From Scalindua sp964584595 (lineage in GTDB: Bacteria > Planctomycetota > Brocadiia > Brocadiales > Scalinduaceae), in contig CAZPAM010000013.1 of assembly GCA_964584595.1 (NCBI GenBank), positions 1-42,586 on the forward strand: 42,586 nt of DNA, read 5' to 3'. The position numbers and the translations under genes were made by a program. Below are positions 33,671 to 40,773 of the stretch, in pieces; position 1 is the stretch's first letter; every line of letters begins with the position of its first letter. Under the pieces are notes generated by a model. The model did no database searches and had not been told where the DNA came from. It saw nothing but the letters and a program-made list of their open reading frames with translations.

Positions 33671-34915
33671 TCAGGAATAATTCATTGAATCAGACCATTT
33701 AGTCTTAACTTCTTCGACTATTTCTCGCGTAATCTCACTACTGCCATTCGTTCTGGCATAATTCTCGACTTCGCCAACAACCATAGGCCTTACAAAGGCA
33801 GGAACTTTTGAGATTAAAGATTTAGCATCATCATCCCAGGAAATCTCTCCTGCCTTCACAGTTCGATTCACGGGCTGCTCGATCTTTATATTCTCTTCCT
33901 TTTCATAAAAAGGATTTATCTCGGCGCTCTTCCCGCTTTTTGTTATCAGGACATTACATTTAGCATTGCGCAAAATGTTTTCAGTTGAACTCCCAAGGTC
34001 CAGACCGTTAATTGCATGTATGCCGGTGCGGCCTAAAACTAACAGAGAGGGCTCCACCTTATCTATATACTTCAATATCTCGTTATATGGTTTGCCTTCA
34101 AGAAGTGTAGTTTCTGCATCAAGACCCAATTCTCTTACCTTGTTTAAGGCAATCTCAAGATGCCCATCGTAAATCTTTTCCAACCCTTTGTCTATGACAT
34201 CTTCATGCAGCTTCTCCTGTTCATCTGACTTAAACACATCGCCCATTTCACCGGATAGGATTTTAGCGATACCCTCAAATGCAACTCGATGATAATGAGG
34301 ATCAAATACCGACAACAACTCTATCTTCATATTATATTTTGCCGCTAATCCACTTGCCATCTCTACAGCTCTGAAAGATTGTTCACTTCCATCAACGGTA
34401 ACGATAACCTTGCCTTCAAGTGGTTTGTCATTCTTAACAACTAATACGTCAGTATTAATCCTTCTGACAACTCTCTCACAAACACTTCCAATTAGATTAC
34501 CATTTACCTCACCAAGCCCCAGGACACCTATAATCACCAGATCATAATCCTTGGTCTTTATATCTTTTACCAGCTCAAGATAATTCTTACCCTCCATGAT
34601 ATTCCTCTTAAAAGGAACATTTAACTCACGGCTTTTTTTCACTATACTGTCCAGATAAGAATCCGAAATCATCCGAAGCCCTTTACCTATCAGCGTGTTG
34701 TGAAACTCCCTTTGCTTCTTAAGCTCGCTCTCATCCCTGTATTTTTCTGGTAAGCCACTCTCCATCTCTCTAAACCTCTTGTGGTGCAGACTGGCGGCAT
34801 ATACATGCCCTCCTATTAATTCAGAGTCAAATTTCTTTGCTATTGACACCCCTAAATCTGAACTATAGTCAGAATATTTTGAATTATCTAACGGAACAAA
34901 TATCTTCTTATACAA
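33671..34915 (-). CDS. Tandem universal stress protein fused to a PCP_red-like domain
   Basis: A 414-residue cytoplasmic protein with two UspA domains, residues about 1-150 (KIFVPLDNSKYSDYSSDLGVSIAKKF ... GVLGLGEVNGNLIGSVCERVVRRI) and about 165-320 (VIVTVDGSEQSFRAVEMASG ... LGRTGIHAINGLDLGSSTENIL). Both have the G-x(2)-G-x(9)-G/S-like nucleotide-binding signature. The tail, about 350-414, matches the PCP_red small domain (W-x-DDAKxLISKVPAFVRPMVVGEVENYAR...ITREIV), best known at the C-terminus of protochlorophyllide-reductase-like subunits. It starts at TTG 34915 behind AGGAG; no in-frame ATG is near. It is the last gene of the cytochrome cluster, 23 bases after the monohaem cytochrome gene, suggesting a role in regulating or protecting it. 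Confidence 0.88.
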   Translation of the reverse strand: MYKKIFVPLDNSKYSDYSSDLGVSIAKKFDSELIGGHVYAASLHHKRFREMESGLPEKYRDESELKKQREFHNTLIGKGLRMISDSYLDSIVKKSRELNVPFKRNIMEGKNYLELVKDIKTKDYDLVIIGVLGLGEVNGNLIGSVCERVVRRINTDVLVVKNDKPLEGKVIVTVDGSEQSFRAVEMASGLAAKYNMKIELLSVFDPHYHRVAFEGIAKILSGEMGDVFKSDEQEKLHEDVIDKGLEKIYDGHLEIALNKVRELGLDAETTLLEGKPYNEILKYIDKVEPSLLVLGRTGIHAINGLDLGSSTENILRNAKCNVLITKSGKSAEINPFYEKEENIKIEQPVNRTVKAGEISWDDDAKSLISKVPAFVRPMVVGEVENYARTNGSSEITREIVEEVKTKWSDSMNYS

Positions 34916-34938
34916 CCTTCAACTCCTAACACTTATAA

Positions 34939-35580
34939 TTATTTCTTCTTTGAAGCATTCTCTTCAGCCAGCTTTTTCCACTCTTTCTTCGCTGAACGCA
35001 CAAGAAAGGCAGTTAACAATATCAAAACACTCCAAATCACCGCAGGTGGAGTTCCTTTTTTTCCCGCCTCTGCCACAGCAGTCTCTTCCTTCACTTCTTC
35101 TTCTCCATCTTTTGATTTTGAGATAGTCAGTCCTCTCAAATATGCTATAAGACCCTTTATCCTGTCTTCACCAAGTGTATTACCCCACGGAGGGCACAAC
35201 TCAGACTTCTCCATAGCAGCAGAACCTTTTGATATAAAGTTAAACAGATAATCATCAGTTAGCGCCGCCATATACTCTACATCAGTTAAATCTGTTGGAC
35301 TCGGTTCCAGGTCGACTGTAAAATAAATACCCTTCCCATTAGCAGCCTTTCCATGACACGGACTGCAATAATACATAAATGTCTCTCTTGGAGAAGTCAG
35401 ATAAACCTTGATTTCTTCAATCAATTTGTATTCCCTTTCTGGCTCAGCAACCTCACCCTGTTGCACTGCCTCTTCAGGTTGTTCGGTCTCTTTTCCTTCA
35501 GAACCATCAGTAAACCTGAGAAAAGTTCCTGCTACCATTAAGAAACATATTATTCCGATTATAGTATTCTTTATTAACAT
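34939..35580 (-). CDS. Membrane-anchored monohaem cytochrome c
   Basis: About 213 residues from ATG 35580 (a TTG start at 35595 is possible; GGAAG lies eight bases before the ATG). It has an N-terminal helix (about 5-22), an acidic Glu/Gln-rich linker, and one CSPCH c-haem site with HGKAANGKGIYF, where the fold continues to the distal-side segment DLTDVEY. A C-terminal helix (about 182-198, VIWSVLILLTAFLVRSAKKEWKK) anchors it from the other end. Orientation is probably periplasmic haem with both ends in the membrane. It follows the tetrahaem gene with a gap of 17 bases. Confidence 0.88.
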   Translation of the reverse strand: MLIKNTIIGIICFLMVAGTFLRFTDGSEGKETEQPEEAVQQGEVAEPEREYKLIEEIKVYLTSPRETFMYYCSPCHGKAANGKGIYFTVDLEPSPTDLTDVEYMAALTDDYLFNFISKGSAAMEKSELCPPWGNTLGEDRIKGLIAYLRGLTISKSKDGEEEVKEETAVAEAGKKGTPPAVIWSVLILLTAFLVRSAKKEWKKLAEENASKKK

Positions 35581-35597
35581 CTTCTTGTCTTCCAAAT

Positions 35598-37094
35598 CTA
35601 TTCCTTGCTTTTACAAGACATCAGGAAATGTGTTAGAGCGGTCGCCTCTTCATCAGTAAGATTATAATTGGGCTCCACTGCATCAGGAGTCTCATGATGA
35701 GGGTCTTTCAAATGGAAATAAATGAACCCGTTCTCAAGCCTGTCACCAACCCTTTTCAGATTGGGACCAACTATACCGCCTGATGCTATCGTATGGCAGG
35801 TCTTACACCCCCTGGCATCATATAACTCTTTTCCTTTATTAATCTGTTCTTCTGTGGGCTCAACATCAGCAAATTTATCTAAAGGAAACTCATCGGTTAC
35901 GAAAAATTCCTCAACAAAATTTGCTGCTGTCTTAGCCTCCTCTGAAGTGAGATTAAATTTAGGCATCTGTTTTAACAATGGACGTACAATATCCGGAGTC
36001 TCAACAAAACCTTGTATCCACGACCCCTTCAGCTTGCTTCCTTCGTGTGTCAATTCAGGTGCAAAAGTACCACCGTTACCCTGTATATTATGACATGTCA
36101 TACATCTGATATCGTTCAACAACTTCTCAAAATCGTTAGCTGGCTCACTCCTCTCACTGCTAACCGGCAGTAATTCTGAAATGCCTTCAATTTCATGACA
36201 GATAAAGCATCGGTTCAATTCAATAATTCTTTTGCCTTTCTCAACCAGTGTACCCTCTGGAATTATAGAAGACTTTGCTTCCGTCTTTACAACTTCGCCT
36301 GCTTCAGCTTCATCAGGACCTGTTGTTTCTTCTTCCCCGTTCTCATCCTCTTCTTCTTCCTCTTCATCATCTTCCTCAGGCTTAAAATCCCAATCTTTCA
36401 TGAGATATTCTACCAATTTTCTCAACTCGTCATCATTAAACCTGTATCTTGCCATTTGTGTCTGATGAAAATAGCCTTGTGGCTCCTTGATCCAGAGGTA
36501 TAACCAATCACGGTTAATCTTCTCCGCTACAGCGCCAAGGTCAGGCCCCACCCCTACAGCGCCACCCTTACCCTTAACCGGATGACAAAGATTACATCTC
36601 GCACGTCCCCAAATTGCCTTACCACCTGAAACCAGTTCGTCCATCTTTTCGTATTCATCATCAGTCATATCATCTTCTTCTTTTAATAGATACGAATCCC
36701 ATTCCTGTTTAGGCAGTTCATTGTCAGCAATACTTGTCAGATACGCCAAAACAGCCTCTATCTCATCATCACTCAGCATGAGTCTCGGCATCCTGGCGTT
36801 AGGAACCATTTCACTGGGATTTGATATCCACTTTTTAAGCCACTCTTTGTTTGCTTTATGTGTAACATTCTTTAGAGTAGGTCCGTTTTTAGAACGTTTA
36901 TGTGGATCCTCCGGAACGAAAGGCAACTCTTTATAGTCTTTATCACCCCTGTATATTGACTCTAACTCCAGGAAAAGAGGGTCCGGAGTTGGAGGCTCCG
37001 CAAAAACGACTCTCTCAGTGACAAGTATATAGCCTAAAACCACGCAGGCTATTACAAAAGACGATATATATTTTCTTTTATTATTGCTATTCAT
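35598..37094 (-). CDS. Tetrahaem cytochrome c with a haem-less N-terminal domain
   Basis: A 498-residue exported cytochrome when started at ATG 37094; TTG 37151 would overlap the upstream gene by 20 bases. Numbering here is from the longer form. A signal or anchor helix (about 29-51) is followed by a cytochrome-c-like first domain (about 66-140) whose CxxCH has been lost (the PFVPEDPHKRSKNGPTL region). CxxCH haem sites follow at CNLCH (186), CFICH (315), CMTCH (350) and CKTCH (449). A run of mostly Glu/Asp lies at about 256-275, between domains. The last haem domain has GGIVGPNLKRVGDRLENGFIYFHL and a Met ligand candidate in PNYNL. It sits in the cytochrome operon and is probably periplasmic. 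Confidence 0.9.
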   Translation of the reverse strand: MNSNNKRKYISSFVIACVVLGYILVTERVVFAEPPTPDPLFLELESIYRGDKDYKELPFVPEDPHKRSKNGPTLKNVTHKANKEWLKKWISNPSEMVPNARMPRLMLSDDEIEAVLAYLTSIADNELPKQEWDSYLLKEEDDMTDDEYEKMDELVSGGKAIWGRARCNLCHPVKGKGGAVGVGPDLGAVAEKINRDWLYLWIKEPQGYFHQTQMARYRFNDDELRKLVEYLMKDWDFKPEEDDEEEEEEDENGEEETTGPDEAEAGEVVKTEAKSSIIPEGTLVEKGKRIIELNRCFICHEIEGISELLPVSSERSEPANDFEKLLNDIRCMTCHNIQGNGGTFAPELTHEGSKLKGSWIQGFVETPDIVRPLLKQMPKFNLTSEEAKTAANFVEEFFVTDEFPLDKFADVEPTEEQINKGKELYDARGCKTCHTIASGGIVGPNLKRVGDRLENGFIYFHLKDPHHETPDAVEPNYNLTDEEATALTHFLMSCKSKE

Positions 37095-37131
37095 TTTCTT
37101 TGTTGTGTCAGCAATCGAATTTCTAATTATT

Positions 37132-38904
37132 TTATTCAGCAGGAATTTCAAGCGGAAATCTTCTTATCCTTCCGATAACCCAGAACTGAATGCTTACCGC
37201 CATTATTACGGCAATAATCACATAAAGATACACGCTCTTAGGTGTCTTAGTTTCCAAAGTTAAGTAGTACCAGGATGTGATTGATTTTTGTCCGCCAATC
37301 TCCTCATTTGAACCATCCCATAAAGCTAACGCATACGGGATCAGTTTTCCTGTTTCAAATTGAATATCTATTTTCTTGTCACCGGTCACGAGAGGCCTTG
37401 TTATCATAACCTTCCATTTTCCATTTTCCCAGTAACCTTTACCTTTTGAATCCTGACTGTTGGACGGCTGATCGGCAAGATTTCTAAATCCCTTCGCATT
37501 CAATTCCCTGATTGTCATAAAATCTTTGAATCTTTCTTCAGGTGCTTCCGTTGTCTTTTCTTCAGTACTCTCTTCTTGTGCTTGCGCTTCTACTACTGTT
37601 TCTTCTGCTACTGTTTCTTCTACTTCCTCTGCTTCTGCATGGCCTGTGTCTCCATGTTCCTCGGCAACATCACTGCCGCCGTCAGTAGCAGTTTCTGAAT
37701 CCTCATCTGCTCCTTTTCTCGCTGCATGCAAAGATTCCTCGAATGCCCTCCAGTGCCAGAGGACTACGCTGTTGCCAGACTCTCCCATGGCAAAGTATGG
37801 CTTCTTAAGTCCTTCCGGAATCTTCGTTGGAAATTGAAGAGCAACAGCATCACTGTAGACTTCACTCTGTTCATTTGTCATATCATCCCATTCTATCAAG
37901 AATGTTATATCTTCGTTGTTGTACATAGATTTTATCATTACGGAATTTGCAGAAGGAGTCCAGAATCTTGGACTTGCAACTATCTGACCTGCCATTGGCA
38001 ACTCGGTAGAACTTACAGTATTCCATGCCTCATCGTCTGGACCGTCCGGCAAATCTCCAACTACCAGCTTTGATTTGAGAACAACCTCCGTTTTCATATC
38101 GTGAGAAATCGATTTCACGTAATGCGTTAGATGCCATCGATCTTCATCTGTAAGATAATCGGCATAAGAACCCATTGGTGTTTCGTTAATACCTGTTGTT
38201 ACAGTCCTGAAAATATCTTCTGACGAATTACCTCCCTTGAACAACCAACTCTTTGTCAGATTCCTTGCATTATACGGAAGGTCCCACTTCCCCCTTAGTG
38301 TAGTTGTAATTTGTCCGTCCGCTTTACCATCTTCACCATGACACAGGAAGCATTTAGCCTCCTTAAACAACTTCTTGCCGCGATTAACAGACTCTGAACT
38401 GGAAGCCACTTCTGCACCCAGCGACGCTACTCCTGGAGCCTCTTTGGCTTTAAAGTCTTCGTTAAATGTCTTGATATAATGTATAACCTGCCACCGCTCT
38501 TCAACGGTCAATGTGTTCCAGAAAGGCATGGCCGAACCTTCCACACCACTTGAAATTATCCTGAAAAGATCATCATCCGTTGGAAGTGTACCAAGCCCTG
38601 TAGAACGTATTTTAAATTCATTTCTCGTGAAATTCCTTGGTTTTGGATCTAAACGTGGAGCTGCGGAACCATTACCGTCACCCTTTATCCCATGACAATA
38701 ATAGCACTTTGTCTCATAAATTTTCTTCCCTGCAGCAATTGCGTCAGAAGTTTCCGGTATCTTTCCAGAAACCTCTTTCTTATAAGTCCTGAATAACTGC
38801 GAACTCTGGGCAAGGCCCTCACTGAGACATAAGAAAGCTATAGCCACAGCAAGCAAACAGATAAATGAGCCTTTTAAAATGAGATTATTTGTTACCTTAT
38901 GCAT
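37132..38904 (-). CDS. Dihaem cytochrome c fused to an ethylbenzene-dehydrogenase-like haem-b domain
   Basis: About 590 residues, numbered from TTG 38916; ATG 38904 is preferred because GGAT lies eight bases before it. After a signal peptide come two c-type domains with CYYCH (71) and CFLCH (189). Residues about 285-555 form an EB_dh-type domain (ethylbenzene dehydrogenase/DMSO reductase gamma, haem-b-binding), with YFAMGESGNSVVLWHWR, MITRPLVTGD and LIPYALALWDGSN. It is interrupted at about 400-462 by a Glu/Asp/Ala/Thr-rich low-complexity insert. A C-terminal helix (about 561-582) anchors it. NxrC of anammox and nitrite oxidisers carries the same haem-b fold. So electrons could pass from haem b to two haems c on one chain. 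Partner: the bd-like subunit. Confidence 0.88.
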   Translation of the reverse strand: MHKVTNNLILKGSFICLLAVAIAFLCLSEGLAQSSQLFRTYKKEVSGKIPETSDAIAAGKKIYETKCYYCHGIKGDGNGSAAPRLDPKPRNFTRNEFKIRSTGLGTLPTDDDLFRIISSGVEGSAMPFWNTLTVEERWQVIHYIKTFNEDFKAKEAPGVASLGAEVASSSESVNRGKKLFKEAKCFLCHGEDGKADGQITTTLRGKWDLPYNARNLTKSWLFKGGNSSEDIFRTVTTGINETPMGSYADYLTDEDRWHLTHYVKSISHDMKTEVVLKSKLVVGDLPDGPDDEAWNTVSSTELPMAGQIVASPRFWTPSANSVMIKSMYNNEDITFLIEWDDMTNEQSEVYSDAVALQFPTKIPEGLKKPYFAMGESGNSVVLWHWRAFEESLHAARKGADEDSETATDGGSDVAEEHGDTGHAEAEEVEETVAEETVVEAQAQEESTEEKTTEAPEERFKDFMTIRELNAKGFRNLADQPSNSQDSKGKGYWENGKWKVMITRPLVTGDKKIDIQFETGKLIPYALALWDGSNEEIGGQKSITSWYYLTLETKTPKSVYLYVIIAVIMAVSIQFWVIGRIRRFPLEIPAE

Positions 38905-38925
38905 ATTAAGATCCAATTTATTTTA

Positions 38926-39699
38926 TTAGTGCTCTATCTCTTCTCTTTGACGCGGTACAACACCTGCAGTCACATATTCACCCATTATAATCTTCCATAT
39001 TTGTGTATCAGTTAAAACATCCTTCCAGGCAGGCATAGGAGAATCCCACGGCGTAGACACATTAGGAAGCCCGGGGCCACCTTCTTTAATTCTCCAAAAG
39101 GCAAAATTTTCTACTACCGTTGCTATTGTACCGGGGTCAGTAAAATTAATAGGCCTCAAACGAAAGGCATTAGCAAAAGGACCGTTACCATCAGCCTTTG
39201 ATCCATGACATGGACGACAATTCTGTTGATAAAGATGTTTTCCCTCTTCTATACATCTTCTTTTAGTTGCTTCATCAGCATTTGCAAAAGGATTTTCCAG
39301 TTTCTCATACTCCTGCAACAAAGTAGGATGCTGAATTCTCAGCTCCACGGGAGATGCCGTACCCGGCACCGTCCCTGAATAGGCAAACCAGGCAACCAGC
39401 AACGGAAAAGATATAACCATCACTTTTTGAAATAACGCCTTTATCTTATCGTCACCTGCAGGCAAGATAAAACTTAGAAATTTTGCCCACTTGAGGTCAC
39501 TCGTTGAAACATAAACAAGCGTGCCAAGTATTGCCAAAATCATGTACCATAGCATGAGTGTGCTTGGAGTTGGCATTGTATGATCCTTTGCCAACAAATA
39601 CATGAAAGCGTAAGGAGCAACAAATTTTATAATGACAAAAACAATCAATATTGATACGACTGCCAATATCATTGAATATGAATTCTTTTTATTTCCCAT
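38926..39699 (-). CDS. Membrane-anchored monohaem cytochrome c with three N-terminal helices
   Basis: A 257-residue protein with three predicted transmembrane helices at about 11-35, 47-65 and 92-108, then a cytochrome c domain with one CRPCH site (161) and HGSKADGNG, and a distal segment MPAWKDVLTDTQIWKIIMGEYV carrying a candidate axial Met. The helices suggest it is an integral partner of the membrane cytochrome, able to carry electrons out of it. It starts at ATG 39699 behind GGAAGG, and is separated from the next gene by a short gap. No cytochrome bd subunit II (CydB) is encoded at this position, where it might be expected. Confidence 0.88.
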   Translation of the reverse strand: MGNKKNSYSMILAVVSILIVFVIIKFVAPYAFMYLLAKDHTMPTPSTLMLWYMILAILGTLVYVSTSDLKWAKFLSFILPAGDDKIKALFQKVMVISFPLLVAWFAYSGTVPGTASPVELRIQHPTLLQEYEKLENPFANADEATKRRCIEEGKHLYQQNCRPCHGSKADGNGPFANAFRLRPINFTDPGTIATVVENFAFWRIKEGGPGLPNVSTPWDSPMPAWKDVLTDTQIWKIIMGEYVTAGVVPRQREEIEH

Positions 39700-39752
39700 T
39701 CACATAACCTTCCCTGCTAAAAACGTATCCTTCTTTTCAGCTTATGCTGAAT

Positions 39753-40700
39753 TTATTTCTGACTCAAGAGAAACGAAATAACTCCATAAAATTCCTTTGT
39801 CGTTAACATCTCACTGAAATTTCCCGGCATAATAGAGACATCCTGTTTCTGCATCTGTGCAATCTCATCAGGATAGAAAACGTATTCCTCCATTACACCT
39901 TCTTCATCGACCATTAACACCACTTCTTCTTCATCCTGACTCACCAGGAGACCGTTATAGGCCATTCCATCATTCGTCATCAGATACATCGTTTCAAAGC
40001 CTTTGACTATTACGTCGCTTGGTTTGAGGACCGATTCTATAAGGTATTGAGGCGTCTGTACTGCCCCTATACCAGTAAGATCAGGCCCTACCTTTGCACC
40101 TTTCCCGTTTAATACATGGCACTTTGAACATGTAACATCTCTCGTTTCATCGAAAAATACCGATTCACCTTCTTTCGGATCAACCTCTATAGGAGGTACC
40201 CAGGGAACCACTTTCGTCTTTGATGCCTCAGGAATTTTGTCTTTAAACTTTGTTACAGCATCTATATCCGGCTCTCCCCCCAATGTCTGCAAATATGTGA
40301 GTACGGCCAGAATTTTTTCTCTATCCAACATGATCGGAGGAGCATATACCTTCGGCATTATATCATCAAATCCCTCCACTACATGTGAAGAAGGGTTTAC
40401 TATTGATTCAACCATATATTCCAGACCGGAACCCAAACCTGTCTCCTTTGCCCTCTCTTCTGCTCTGGCCGCAAGACCCTCCTGGTCAGGACCTCTTGTC
40501 GCACTTCCGGATGTACCGATACGATGACACGTGTGGCACTGGCCATCACCCCAGAATATCTTTTCACCGGCTTCAGGGCTGACTCCGGTAGCCCCTCCTC
40601 CACCGCCACCACCGGAAAGGCCTGTTACGTACATACAAACGTAGATAAAAAACCCTACAACTGCCACCGTAAATACTACTGCGTTTAAAAAACTTCTCAT
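39753..40700 (-). CDS. Membrane-anchored dihaem cytochrome c of planctomycete type
   Basis: A 315-residue cytochrome with one N-terminal helix (about 7-27), a Gly-rich linker, and two CxxCH sites, CHTCH at 55 and CSKCH at 191. The second half, GPDLTGIGAVQTPQYLIESVL followed by IVKGFETMYLMTNDGMAYNGLL, matches the Pirellula/Verrucomicrobium-type haem-binding module (TIGR02603-like) common in planctomycetes. It starts at ATG 40700 behind GGAGAG. It follows the bd-like subunit with a 73-base gap and is the nearest haem carrier to it. Confidence 0.9.
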   Translation of the reverse strand: MRSFLNAVVFTVAVVGFFIYVCMYVTGLSGGGGGGGATGVSPEAGEKIFWGDGQCHTCHRIGTSGSATRGPDQEGLAARAEERAKETGLGSGLEYMVESIVNPSSHVVEGFDDIMPKVYAPPIMLDREKILAVLTYLQTLGGEPDIDAVTKFKDKIPEASKTKVVPWVPPIEVDPKEGESVFFDETRDVTCSKCHVLNGKGAKVGPDLTGIGAVQTPQYLIESVLKPSDVIVKGFETMYLMTNDGMAYNGLLVSQDEEEVVLMVDEEGVMEEYVFYPDEIAQMQKQDVSIMPGNFSEMLTTKEFYGVISFLLSQK

Positions 40701-40773
40701 TATTTATTATCTCTCCAACATTTATAGTCGCAGGAAATTCAACGATTTTATATTTATATTCACCGTCAAGAGT

